Shown here piece after piece: positions 25,301 to 37,778 of a DNA stretch of 64,000 bases; the stretch's first letter is position 1, and the number at the start of each line of letters is the position of its first letter. The position numbers and the translations under genes were made by a program. The DNA comes from Nemania diffusa (Eukaryota > Ascomycota > Sordariomycetes > Xylariales > Xylariaceae): NCBI GenBank assembly GCA_038501195.1, contig JBBPUQ010000003.1, forward strand, positions 496,001-560,000. The letters are read 5' to 3'. The notes under the pieces are model-generated. The model saw nothing but the letters and a program-made list of their open reading frames with translations. It was not told the DNA's origin and made no database searches.

Positions 25301-28300
25301 GGAAAAATAGGGGCTACCATGCGGCTGTAAAATAGTTAGTTCGAGGCGTTTACGCGGAAGGGATGCTCTCAGCCACCTACATAAACATACATAAATGTAT
25401 AATGCACAAGGCCAACATGCCTTGTTTTCTGTGAGAAGAGCTTGGTTTCGGTTAAGCAAGTGAACTGTCACATGGACATACTCTCGACGTTGAGGCTTAC
25501 TTAATCTACAGCCTTAGTATAACCCCCCACAGTACTCGAACACCTCTTTTCTTGATCCGGTATAGGAAGGAAAGTAAGGTACAAGACTTGGCATAAAGCC
25601 ACGAGCAAAGTAGGTAGATCGATTTAGCGACATAACGATATCTCTGCATGGATTCAATGGTCTTTGAAAAGCTCACTAAATGTACCGTACAAAAGCCCCA
25701 AGAGCATTTTTATTCCCGCATCCAGCGGCACCGCGATCTGTGTCGAACATGACACGACTCCTTACTTCCATCGTCTCCGAAAGTCTCTCATGTATCCAGC
25801 CAGGTTTTTTTTAACCAGCGTAAACCGCGGGTAATGGTCGGAGAGATCTGCAGTGTCACATATGGAAGATAGGTAGGTCGTATCCTTGAGACATGGCCTT
25901 CACATGTAGATCAGCGCGCACGGCGTGGTACCGTATGTGCATACAATGTATGTAAGTCGTCGAGGGAGGAGAAACTCGATGTGCCACATGATGGTCTTCT
26001 CGGAATCCCATGCATCAATTCCCTGCCCGACGCCGGAATCAACAATCTGACGGTCAATGGAGGCGCTAGATGATTGAGCCTCTTTTTGCAGCGCTTATTC
26101 ATCAAACCAAACCGAAGGCTCTCGTACTGTAGACTTTATTTTAGCTTCTCTACATTTTCCAGGTAGGTATTCTTCAAGCAGAGTCCGAGCCCCACGAACG
26201 CTTCAGCTGAAGACGTAAGAATCCTTTGCACCAACATACAAACCCTTGTCGGAAATTAGAAAAAAACAAGGAGAAATTTCTCTTTAATTGCGGTATATTC
26301 GTAGGAATGTCGGGGAAGGCAGGCGGGCGGGTTTATTACCAGGCTTCTCAGGAAGCATCTCGCGACGGGCCTCAGCATAGCGCATAGCGGGCGCTGCATG
26401 TTCGTATCGTTGTGAGCATCGGGCTTTCTGGTGACAGATCGATCTTGGTTTCTGCTAGCGGGGCTTGGGTCTTTTCGCTCCAGTGGGCCGTGCGCTAGAA
26501 CGAGGAGAGATCGTCGCCAGCTCCCCGGGACGCCTTTCTCCTAGGACAAGGAGGCATGCAGCAAGTTGGTTTTTATTACTCCGGTTTCTTTGGGCTGTGC
26601 ATCCACACAGTACACCGATTTGGGGGCCTTCAATTCGAGATTCCACATACTGTACAGTAGTGGTTCACGGGCTAAATACTTAATACCTGAGGTATACAGA
26701 GTAGATCGATCGATAAAGGTAAGATAAACGTACCTACGCATACTTTTATGAGAAACTAGATTTTATATCCGTATTATTCTTGAATCTGGTAACCCTTAAA
26801 ACCGATGGACAGTGCAACACGGTGTTAGGTAGTGTCTGCGATATTTATCCCTCTGGAGGGGATCTACAGATAACAAGTCGTAGAGCAGACGATGTGTACG
26901 CGTAAAGTGTGGGCGTCCTCTTTCGCTTGACAGCTGCTGTTTATCACTAACAGGCTTTTGAGACATATCTAATAATATCGCACACCGTTAGAATACCTTA
27001 CTAGTAGGTACAGTAGTTAGTAATTTGACAAGATTCTTAGCATGCTCAGAAACATACCAGGGTAGTTTCAGGTACGAACGCCTAGTTCTTATTGGCGTAT
27101 ACTACTTACAGTATGTAATACTTAGATAGATAGCGGTATAGATTAGCAAGGTTAGGTACATGGACACAATTATCGGTTATTAGTGCCCCCAATTGACGCT
27201 CTGTCTTACTCAGTAACTAGTCCTTCACGAGAAGTCTCGTGGTGGATCTATCATAACGTCATGATCACAACTGAATTGTCAAATCATCGTCAGCTGACCA
27301 TAGCAATGTTTTTTTTCCGCGGGCGCGCGCGATCGCAGATTACGCCGCATTCCGGGCTCGGTGCCGTCGCGGGCTCACGATACCGACAGCCCACCGCTTT
27401 CACATGAGTATCGACGCCGTGGCTTATGCCCACGTTTCTCGAGGCTTACGTGGGTGCAGGAGTGGCTAGGCAGGTGACCTCTCGACTCATCTCAACCCCC
27501 AACCTCAATTGGTGATAAGCTGACTGCGTCTCTGGAGATTTTTTATGCTGCTGATGCTCGGGGAACGCGGGGTTGCTTGGTCTGGAGAGAAAATGTCCCC
27601 GCGAACTCTTCCTTGGGGGTCACCATCGGTGATTTACTGACGACGAGTCAGGACGAAGGCGCCGTCGCATGATCTTGGTACGATCTACTGCACGGTCCGC
27701 CAGGGAGCTAGGCTAGCTCGCAGTGCATAGTTACTATCTATGTAAGGTTGGCAACGGCTCAATCGATTCATACCGTGAAAAGTATCGCCAATATCAGCCA
27801 GCCACGGATATGTTCTTCCAAGCAATTTAGTAGGTAATGCGCGGGCATGAGTCTTAATATGTTGTCAACAATACGACGCTTGTCTGGAAGATTCCGAGGG
27901 ACATTAGCAACACACTTGTTACGTAAACATGTCCATCAACTTCGGTTTCCTCTCCAGATAACACTAAGTATGGAAAAATGATAAATGACGTTCTATGACC
28001 ATAGGGAGTACTGTATCAAGAGAGAAGTAGTATGTGCATAGTCCTTGTCACACCGCTCAATAAACAGGTTGGGATCAAGAATTTAACTAATCTCGGCCTC
28101 GCAACGCCACCCCAGCTCCGCTGAGGTTCATGATTTGACATGTAATGACGACGAGGGCACGTGGTGCCTACAAATATGTCCTTTGCCCTATTGGGCCACA
28201 ATTGGCTGGGAAGGACTTCCGAGGCAATATTTGCGAATTCCCACGGGGAAAGGAACATTTCTGCTCAGTCCACCATGGTCCGTACGCATGCGTACATACA

Positions 28301-30960
28301 CTCCGGTCCCCGTGAACCCCTGGGCACCAATAGGGTGCTCGGTTGCGAAGGAGCACTTTCTCCGGGATCTCAATACTGTCACAAATCTGTACGACAGCTC
28401 ACTGCAGCAGTGTCACAAGTGAACATTTATTGCCACTTCAACACACCGACAAGCATAATACAGGGCAACGGAAGAGAGAGGGAGCCTCTGTGATAGTGTT
28501 CAGTTAGGTTTTTCGTACCACAACCAACAGTATCCAAATACATCTGTCAAAACTTTGCTTTTTGCGACAATGCTCATGTTATGGCGTATAATAGACAAGC
28601 CGAGACCAGCAGTGGCGAGAACGCTCTCTTCAATTGCACTGCCTACCTAAATTTTATTTCCCTTAGGAATACGTCAATCCAAGGGACGCTGTGTGACCTC
28701 TGAAACTACGACGCGTCTCGGATCTAACGGCATACCAGCGGTTCTCATGATGCTTCATCATTGCAGTCATTAGGACTAGGGGCACCTTAAAATGGGTTGC
28801 AAATTAAGTATACTTTCTCAGCCCGTCCGCGGAACTCTGATGGTGCACTAGGTGCGACTTGCAGCATGATGTTGACACGATGCCGGTTCCGGTCATCACA
28901 CAATAAGGTATACTTCCAATGTCAGGGATCGACGCTGGGCCTGAATGCTACTGCAACGGTAGCCTGCCGGCCTACGCAGTATGTATGTATGTATGAGAGA
29001 ATCTCCTTGAGTGATTGACGGTGCGCAAGCGTCCACCATTCGTGCACAGATCCTCGAGGTTGGGGAGCGGGGATCGACCGTTAGTTTTATTCCCCTTGCT
29101 CAGCGGCTCCTGGTTACATAGTCTGCAGCGTGGTCTGCCCAAGATGCCTTTGGAAGGAGGTTATTCCTTGCAAACATATGAAGACGGCCTCGTAAGCTAC
29201 GCATCGCTAGATAAGAAAACCGGCGGCGGGCACTCACTCACAGACCGCCTAGAGCGAACAGTCGACTTTGGCGAACTGCCGATGAATCCTTCCTTTCACG
29301 CCGTAGCCAATGGCTAGGTGTATCAACACACCCACTACCCGAATCTTGGGCTAAAAAGTTCATTTCGATATGCCTGGCAAGTGCATATTCACCCGTGCTT
29401 TTCTATTATAGTTCATCAGAAGGGCTTCTAGATGACTAGAAAGCATAATGTCTGACGATGTCTTCGTTTCTCGGGCCGTGACACTAATGCACACTACGCA
29501 ATGCTCGTCCGCCGAGAACAAGACATGATTTTGCTTTATTTTTATTTTATTTAAATTCTCTCTCTCCTATTCGCTTGCCCAGATATCTATATCTACATAG
29601 CACTCTTCGGTGAAAGACCCCTGAAAGGTTGAAGTACCCCGACTGGAGGAGAGAAGTCAGATCGACAAAGCATCAATACACCCGAGTTTTCATCCGTTAC
29701 CGCTCTGGAGGTCTCATCGTCCTTCAGGGTGCATACTGCGTACTTGTTCGCGTTTCGTCCCCCTCGGGCCGTTAATGGCGTCACATCAAGCTGGGGAAGC
29801 ACTATAGCTCGGAATGGCTCTTGCATCCGGCAGCGATAAGCGCGTCGTAACACATGAGGCCATGGCCCTCATGTGCACAATGTGTTGGAGCACAGCCATG
29901 AGAGCAAACTGTTGATGCGAGTTGTCTATGAGACTCTCTGGCTCTCTTTATACAGGTCATGTAGCGAAGAGTAGCTGGGCCGGTTCATAGCACATTATGG
30001 GAAGGGGTGGCGCAGTGTACTAATCTCCTTGGTGGATGGTGTTATGAAGGACCCTAAATCCCTCGACCCTTCCTGCAGCAGATAGAGTCTAGGATCTCCA
30101 GACTTGCCACTCGCTAATCGTGCAAGACATGTAACAGCAAACGATAGAACTCTCGAACCCGGTTCCAACTGACCGGTAGTATTTCAGGCAGCGTATAGAA
30201 CCTTTTGAACACGTAGATCCTCCGACTCAGGACCCTATCTGCATAGACTTGGCCTTCTTGCAAACCTATCAATTTTGCCTTGTTTGTGGTAACAGGGGAG
30301 CAGCCTATGGGCAGTTTTCGCCACTGCGTTTGTCAATGTATCACCGACTATACCGATTGTTCTAACACCCCGGCGCTACTGGCCTCCTTGGGTCTCACCC
30401 TTGCGAACCGTCCGTGCAAATTTGCCACTCAGATAACCGAAAGATATATAATTCGCTGAACATATCACAGCCCACTATATATCACGTGTAAATTTCAAGT
30501 CAAAAGCGTTGGCGACGTCTACTAGAGAACCTAGGAGTTGTCACATGTAGACTAATAAAGGATCCATTAGACTGTTATATAACTAGAATAGTGCTCTCCC
30601 CATTAGTTCTTATGAACACTGACAAACCTGTTCATATTGTATATGTTTTTCTTACTTAGAATGAGTATATTCCACGGCTAGACCACAATCATCGTCGTAT
30701 TGAGGGTTTTCAATATGCTGATAGGTTAAGTTAAAGGAGGAAAGCTCGTAAAGCCAGCCATTAAACTTATCATCTAGTTCTTGGCGACAATAGATTATAC
30801 TATTACGTAAATTAAGGACTGATTAACTGGTAAAGTGTTTCTATAATATAGTTATTGGAATATATATATCGTAGTTCGACTACATCCTTTGTAATATCAC
30901 TATATATTACGAACTAGATAGTTCAAGATAACTATATGCTATGCTGTAGGACTCGGAAGC
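16339..30960. other. Long gene-poor region (about 14.6 kb)
   Basis: After the 5' region of the Gac1-like gene, I found no ORF above about 130 codons and no spliceable set of frames with recognisable protein character. Short ORFs at 20002-20665, 22858-23100, 24487-24855, 28135-28493, 29015-29317 and 29593-29853 have no known motif, and several overlap ORFs on the other strand. The DNA has AT-rich stretches (18950-19020 and 24850-25060), TAGGTA/ACCTAC motifs and a (GTAT)n tract at about 28979-28995. The region may contain further decayed sequence that cannot be recognised by eye. Confidence 0.5.
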
Positions 30961-31757
30961 ATGATCCCAAAAGAATTGGATCGTCTTCGTGGAGAACAGG
31001 CAAGTTCTCCTACAAGTTCTACATCAATATTATTTACAAGTATAGTTTCTAATCTACAAGTAGGATCGAAGAATAAACCGGACACCTGGTGCTATGTGTC
31101 TTGTGAGCTGAAGGCAGGTATGATGCCGGTACGATTGACGCTTTCAATAATATGTTGATAAGTTCACTGGCTATGAATGGAGGTGTGGAATATAACCTAC
31201 TCTGGGAAGTTGAAGTACAGGGATATCCCTAGGGATAACTACAATTTTAGATTCCTACATATGCTTGGGACTATATATAGAAATTGATTTCTCGTTGGAG
31301 ACTACACATGAAGGTACAACAGAGCTGTCGCCAATTTTCTCTAGATTTGCTTAAGAACATGTCAATAGATATTGTTTCTCTCAGTACGGAACTATCAGAG
31401 AATGAAGATTTTGAGAAGGCTTTCCCTCCTTCCTGGTAGAGTCAGATCAAAATTATTTTTCCGTGTGGCATCTACGGGCAGTATCCGCGCGGATCTACTA
31501 GATATCCTTCCAGCATGCATATAAGGTATACGTTTATGCCACTCTTCGCGGCTCTATGAGACTCTTCGGCCACAAAGACAGAGTCAATGACGACGTTTGC
31601 TGAGTAGATATCCATGAATCCTGCTGGTTTCCATTTCTCTAACTAGGGCCGAAATCTACTATATGAACTATGATCACCCACGGCGCTTAGATCGCCGTTT
31701 CAATCCTCAAATAGCGGGTACCCTATCGTGGTCCACAATCGTATTGGTCATCGCTAA
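30961..31757 (+). pseudogene. RIP-like decayed gene of unknown family
   Basis: A protein-like translation starts in one frame (30961 to about 31118: PKELDRLRGEQ..., DTWCYVSCELKAG). It continues one frame over from about 31119 to 31757 (TIDAFNNMLISSLAMNGG, IPTYAWDYI, SRWRLHMKVQQ, MSIDIVSLSTELSENEDFEK, GQYPRGSTRYP, MHIRYTFMPLFAAL, NPAGFHFSN). The second part has nine internal stops: TAG at 31230, 31248, 31278, 31437, 31605 and 31644, TAA at 31236, and TGA at 31557 and 31671. Each is one C-to-T or G-to-A change from a sense codon such as CAG, CAA, CGA or TGG, as expected for RIP. Between the stops the sequence reads like a conserved globular protein. I do not recognise the family. The upstream limit and any introns are uncertain. 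Confidence 0.6.
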
Positions 31758-32461
31758 GATAATTAGGTTCATCTCATATAATGGGAGAAAACAATAACCT
31801 AAAACATCACTGCATAGCAGCTCACAATTGAAAAAATCTCAACGCGGATCTACTCTGATAGGCTGGCCGGAGTCTTGATAGGCTCAAACTGTGAGATAAT
31901 TATAGCTCTCTCCCCCCTGAAATTTCGTAATCGTGGTCGCTAGCTGAGTGCACCTTCACACCTTCATATGCTGTTTTCTGAGCCGAGAATCTAAATGGGG
32001 TCAATGAGTAGGGGCTAGGTACGTCTAGGCATTGATTTTGAATGCGGAAGAAATAGGTAAACTCATGATACATGTGTATATCTTCATCATTATCAGGACT
32101 AACTTTTCATCAGTCGGCATTTACACTTTGAACGGAACAATGCATACTCATTACCCCGAGGGGCGAGACTCGTATGTTGCTTGTTTTTGAGATACCCTTG
32201 GGGAGTACGTATTCCTGAGAGTAAGCCTAGTTTTATGAACGGAGTAGGTTAGAGAAGTAGATAACCTTGGTCTCATGATATATATCAGTAAGATGGGTTG
32301 AACTTATAACTATCTTACTTTGTCTGTCATATCTTCTTCTTGGAACCTTTACGTGTGTCAAATCTTCACATCATAGTTCTTAAAAAGTTTTGGTGCCTTG
32401 TCACCGAGAAGCTAGTTCTCTCTCCTTCGCTTTGGGGCTTCTCGTCCAATCGCTAGCCACC
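31758..32461. other. AT-rich region upstream of wall-protein gene
   Basis: No gene is seen. The first part may continue the degraded gene just upstream. The last 100 bases form the probable 5' UTR and promoter of the Gly/Ser/Thr-rich protein, ending in a strong start context (ccaccATGa). Confidence 0.45.
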
Positions 32462-35400
32462 ATGAAAGGTTCACGAGGAATGCTTCGCTGGCTTACTGCA
32501 GTAGCAGTTACTACCGCAGCAGTATCCCACGGCGCCCCAGAAGGTAGATATGGTGCAGATCACAACAAGCTTAATTCTGGGAGTGACAGGTCTCGACCTG
32601 GCTTGGTTCACCATGGCTTTGGCCATCACAACCCTGGTAAACCAAACGCTGCCTTCAATAACGATGAAAGGGAGCCCGACTATTTCACTGGCAGTACGAC
32701 AACTACCTATACCAGCTCTACTACTTCTACTTCTAGCTACAGTTACTCTACTACAACTTCCACAGATGGTAGAGCCGCTGAGTTTACAGGATTTGCTGGT
32801 AATTCGCAAGGGGGTAATTTTGGAGGCCATGGCGTGCATCATCCGTTCAATTTCGGTAAACCTGACATAGATTTCAACCGTCCAGGTGGCTCAAATCAGG
32901 GCTTCGGAAGAGAATCGGAAACGACTATTTCTTCTACTTCTACTTCTTGGACTTCTACTACTTCTACGTCAACCGCTTCTTATGTATCCGCCTTTACGGA
33001 TACTCCTGCAGCAGGTGGTAATCGAGGCCAAGGTGGCTTCGGTGGAGGAGTATGTGGCTTCCCTGGACAAAATTTCGGCGGGCATGATGCAAACAAGAAC
33101 TATCAGCCTCCCACTGCGTTGGCTATTAGCTCTACCTATACTTCTACTTATACTTCTACATACACATCTACTTCTACACCGACTTCAACGTCCACTCACA
33201 ACCCTACGAGCGGTGACAGTCTACAAGGAAGTGGGTTTGGTAGAACGCACCAAGTGAACACCGGGACAGAATCGGACAGAAAGAAGCATCATTTAAAAAG
33301 AAGCGACGACGAATCCGAACTAGGCGATGCCAACACCAATCTCGAGGAGAGAGGGTTTGGCAAAAGTGGCTTTTGGGGAGGATGGCACGGAGGCGGTGGA
33401 CATGGGGACGGCGGAAATACGGGTGATGGGAATAGAGGCGGTGGATTCGGAGGCGGCGGATTTGGAGGTGGTAGATTCAGAGGTGGTGGGTTTGGAAGCG
33501 GACACGAAGGTGGGCGCGGAGGCGGACCAGGAGGCAGACCAGGAGGCGGACTAGGAGGCGGCCACGAAGGCGGCCACGGAGGTTTTGGCGGAAGGCCTGG
33601 CGGAAGACCTGGTGGAAGACCCGGCGGAAGACCTGGCGGTTTCGGAGGCATAGGCATGGTAAGTACTCCTTTATGATCGCGGAACCATACCACAGTTGAG
33701 GCGCGGAATCAATGCTCATAAGGAGTTACAGAATCATAACGACGACCCTAGCTGCGAGGCCGAAACAAGGACAGTGACGTCCCTTTCCACCCGCACCAAA
33801 ACCAAAACGAAGACCAAGACGACGACAATCACAGACACAAACACGGCGACAGCCACAGTATCTGTCACGGTCACGGACCCTTATAGTGAGAGTTGGGGAA
33901 ATAGAGCGGGTTAGTAGATGGTGGCCTCGTCGATATCAGTGCTTTCTACCTCTATCCCAACCTCCTACCAGGAAGCGATGCTGATACATGTCCCCGTAGT
34001 ATGTATAATCCTATCAAACTATGAGCTCCTAGTCTTCCAATGAATTTTCAAGCGAGAACATCAGACGAATTCCGCTCTGTCTTTCGAATAGCTGCTCAGG
34101 GATGCTGATGGATCTCTGATAGACCACATATACCTCGCATGTCACCAAATCTGTAACGTAAGTAGCTCTGAAGCTGGTCTATATTCCAATTCTCCGCGCA
34201 CGCGAAGACTTTGGCGAAAGCGAGGAGGGCGTGCACAGATGCCAACAATCTTGTCGAGTTCTGAAGCTAATCAGTTTAATAGGAAAAAATACACTTCCAC
34301 AATTGTGAGTTACTGTCAATCTCTATACTAGACAGCTCGTTACTCATATCACCTAGACACTTACTCATTCTTATACTGCCTTCGCCACTGCAACTGCAAA
34401 AGTAAGTGCAAGCATCTGATGCCGTGGCCTATAACCTTGTGGCCGACTAACATGGCATTGTTCAGTATACATCGACCGTGACATTATCAGATTCCACTGT
34501 AAGTGGCATCGAAAACACCACCGATCTATCGCTTAAGTTGATTATTTTCGAGTTATCTGTGAAAGAAACGCTTGATGCTGATTATTTCCATAGTTCACAT
34601 ACACCGTCACCGCATCCAACTCATATTCAAGTTTAATTAAGGGGAAGTCGACTACCAGTACCCAGACGAAAACGATAACAAAAACGAAAACAGAAAAAGA
34701 AAAAGCATCTTCTTATACAAGAACAATATCGCCAGTTACTCACACAAGAACAGTCACCAAAACGAAGTCTGCGAAATCAACTAGATCTCCGTCTACCCAC
34801 ACCAAGACAATCACAAAAACCAAATCTGCAACTGTGGCCCATTCGCCATCAACTATTACGGAGACGAAGACGAAGACAAAAACAAAGACGGTCACGAGCT
34901 CAGCCACGGAATCGATCGTGAGATCAACAATTACAGTCACTGCTGCTAGGAGTGCTTCGCGTTCATCGACAAGCACGTCGACTTCAACCCGCACCATAAC
35001 TGTCACTACCACTGCACAAGCAGCTCCAGGTACCGTAAGCCTTCAATAACTACATCTGTCAGCAGGCCTAACAGAGATTCCTTAGTCAATACTGTAACTT
35101 CAACATCGACTAGGACTCTCCGTAGCAGTTCGTCAAGCACATCTACATCTACTACGACCGTTACCGTCATCGTACAGGCGTCAGCTACTACAAGCACAGC
35201 CACTAACACCGTTACGAGCACGAATTCAGGAAGCACTACGACAACTACCAGCACCAGCACAATCACGAATACGAATTCGGGGAGCACTACGACAACCACC
35301 AGTACCAGCACAGTCACGAATACTAATTCTGGGAGCACGGCGACGGTGACTAATACCGTCACGAATTTCAGCTCGGGGAGCACCTCAACGTCAACCGTCA

Positions 35401-36191
35401 CCGACACAGTCACGAACACTAATTCGGTGAGCACCACGACAACCACCAGCACCAGCACGATCACGAACACGAACTCCGGGAGCACCGCGACCGTGACCAA
35501 CACCGTCACGAACGCGAGTTCGGGGAGCACGGCCACCGTCACCGATACCGTGACGACGGCATCCGGGCAGACAGTGACGACCATCACGACAACGAGCCGG
35601 GGCTCACGTGGTCCAACGACAATAACCACCACCAGCACTGTCAGCACCACAGCAACCTCCACCTCTACCACCACCTCCACCTCCACAGCCGGCACCGCAG
35701 CCGCCAGCGTGACGACAATCACAACCACCAGCATCGGCTCGCGCGGGCCCACGACCATAACCACAACCAGCACCTCCACCGCCAGCACCACCTCGAGCGT
35801 GTTAACCGTGGTAGTAACCGACACGCAAACCAGCACAAGCAGCACCACCAGCACTACCACTAGCACCACTAGCACTAGCAGCAGCAGCAGCCCCACGGGC
35901 AGGACGCGCACAGCGACGGCGACAACCACCACTTACACCAGCGGCGCGCCCTCGTCGACGACGACGGTGACGGGCGTGACGACGGTGACGATCACGAGCA
36001 CGAGCTCGTCGGGCGGCGGGGTGGCGACGGTGACGACGACGAGCACGTACGTGTCGACGGCGACGCTGACGGTCGACGCGAGTAGCAGTGCCGCCGCGTC
36101 CTCGGCCGACGAGGAGGAGGCCGCCGGGCACGTCAAGGTGCCGCGCGGGATGCTGCTCGCCGTGGTCGGTGGCGTGGCGTGGCTGCTCTGA
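32462..36191 (+). CDS. Gly-rich and Ser/Thr-rich wall-type protein, probably GPI-anchored, nine exons
   Basis: My model joins 32462-33658, 33732-33885, 33940-33998, 34123-34157, 34283-34304, 34357-34401, 34466-34498, 34594-35029 and 35086-36191. Every intron is GT-AG and every phase fits, giving 1028 residues. The ATG at 32462 opens a signal peptide (about residues 1-24, ending near VSHG). Then come Ser/Thr and Gly/Asn/Phe patches, a Gly-rich block (33355-33655: GGG, GGR, GGRPGGRPGG), a Thr/Lys block, and a long Ser/Thr repeat region. The C-terminus (...VPRGMLLAVVGGVAWLL) is hydrophobic after a small-residue and acidic spacer, as in GPI signals. Such proteins are heavily O-glycosylated and sit in the wall. 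The five short exons (59, 35, 22, 45 and 33 nt) are the least certain part. Two separate genes are possible: a Gly-rich one ending near 33676 and a Ser/Thr-rich one after it. Confidence 0.6.
33355..33655 (+). repeat. Gly-rich coding repeat
   Basis: This degenerate GGN-rich tract in the first exon of the wall-type protein encodes GGG, GGF, GGR and GGRPGG units. The last part (33591-33645) is a near-perfect 12-nt repeat encoding GGRP. The opposite strand gives a spurious Pro-rich ORF. Confidence 0.75.
35213..35571 (+). repeat. intragenic Ser/Thr minisatellite (about 16-18-residue units)
   Basis: About seven imperfect units of 45-54 nt occur in the last exon of the wall-type protein. Each unit begins TNTNSGST (variants TNFSSGST, TNTNSVST, NASSGST) and continues either TTTTSTSTIT or ATVTNTVT. 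Units of the two types alternate, suggesting growth by duplication of a larger block. N-x-S/T motifs recur in the units. Confidence 0.7.
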
Positions 36192-37778
36192 TGTTGATCT
36201 TTTGATCTCTTGGGGCTAGACTACGATCGGCTGGGTTGAGCTGGCTGTTCTACCTGTTATTTTGCTTTTGGGTGTCTGGTTTATTCTCCTCTCCCGGTGT
36301 TTGCTTATGCTCGCCCCCTCCTGGTGAGAATGGCATGAGTATATGCATGATACGGGGTATATTTACTCATCTTGTTCACCTTTCCTTGAGTTTTATTTCC
36401 TTTTATTTCTTACCTTTGAAGGCATACCTATCACTTATTGTTTTGGAAAGTCGCGAGGAATATTACCTAATATCCTATGTATGTTAGGCTATGGGGTACA
36501 AGTACGCTAGATTGAGAATGATTATAGTACATGCATACTTAAAATGAGGGAAAATACATATAATGATTAAAAACCATCAAGCCACCCTCACGCCTTGTCC
36601 TCTTACACTATACCTAATTCTTACCACTAATGCACCCTACTGCGTAGACATAGATATGCCTTCCTTTCAGCTTCTCTTCTACGGCTGGATCCGTATTGGA
36701 GGCCGGCCTACGATGGTATACGGCATACCTAGGTCTAGGTATCGGCTTGAAAGCTCGTGACATGTGCTCTAGAAATTACATTATGCAATTGATACCTCTT
36801 TCGGCTCGTCGTCCAGGCCAAGTCCGACGATAAGCTTTTTAGTGGCCGGTTTAGCCGACGCTTGCTGACGAACCATGGTCTAGGTACTGCCTAGTCTAGT
36901 ATCACAGTCCGTATACTTACATATCGAGCAACTACTACTGTAAGCCATGCGCAGAATAATGAGTAAGAACCGATGAGAGGACCTGGCGTACTCTGTAGAA
37001 CACGACAATTATGCACCACGGGGGCTGGGTTTGTCGGGCTGCTGGGGGGTCTGTAGCTAGGTCCTAGATAAACAGAAGGAGAGATAGCTGCATAGAACCC
37101 GGCGAAGCCAGCAAACGGCAAGATAAGACAGAGAGATGCCTGCCTATTCGAGGATGGGTGATCTGCAGTGGACTCGCCTAGTCGAGCAAGGGCCTTTCCG
37201 GCAATAACACCGCGACCACGGCACGGATTTCACGCGCATAGCACCAAGGTCTTGGAGACGAGAAAGTAGCGGTAGGTAGCCGAATGCTTGTGCTTAAGTC
37301 TAGGTAGATACTCTTGGCTTAGGAAAGACGAATGCAGAAATGTAAAGGGAAGCTGAGACACGATGATGTCAAAGCCAATTGGGCAATTGGCCTTTGAAAT
37401 GGGAAGCAATCTCGCAGCTTCATGTATACCCACGGAAGAAAAAAAACCCACGAAGGGACGATCGTCAAAAGAGGCTTGTAAGTAAGAAGTAAGTAAGTAG
37501 GTAAGTAGGTATGAGGCGGCCTGCAAGGTACGCACGCAAGCTATAGCCGATGTAGCTACCACTTACACCACTTCTATAAAGCTCTGCCCACAACCACCCC
37601 CCAGCGAGTAGAGGTTTTCTTCTCTAGACCTTGATCAGTACGGTTACCTACCTTCTGAATCTCGTCGGAAGTCAATTGGTCTGGTCTGGTCCCTTCCCCC
37701 TCTCTTCTTCCTTCGCCTTGTTTGCTTCCCCTCGAGCAAGCAAGCAAGAAAGCAAGAAAGCAAGCAAGCTAGATCACA
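36192..37778. other. Intergenic region / promoter of carboxypeptidase
   Basis: No gene is supported. The ORFs at 36236-36487 and 37230-37562 lack any motif. A GTAAGTAGGTAAGTAGGT-like tract lies near 37489-37510. A long pyrimidine-rich stretch (37660-37730) precedes the AAGC microsatellite just before the carboxypeptidase start. Confidence 0.5.
37735..37769 (+). repeat. (AAGC/AAGA)n microsatellite in 5' UTR
   Basis: A tetranucleotide tract of AAGC with AAGA variants ends ten bases before the carboxypeptidase start codon. It probably lies in the mRNA leader and could vary in length between strains. Confidence 0.8.

Noticed and set aside
28135..28493. Overlapping ORFs on both strands
   Set aside because: Several frames are open at once with no recognisable protein; probably chance in a higher-GC island.
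33289..33693. Pro-rich minus-strand ORF
   Set aside because: Antisense of the Gly-rich repeat (GGN read as NCC).
35006..35932. 308-residue Val/Leu-rich minus-strand ORF
   Set aside because: It is the antisense shadow of the Thr-rich exon: ACN/ACG codons read backwards give Val/Leu-rich sequence.
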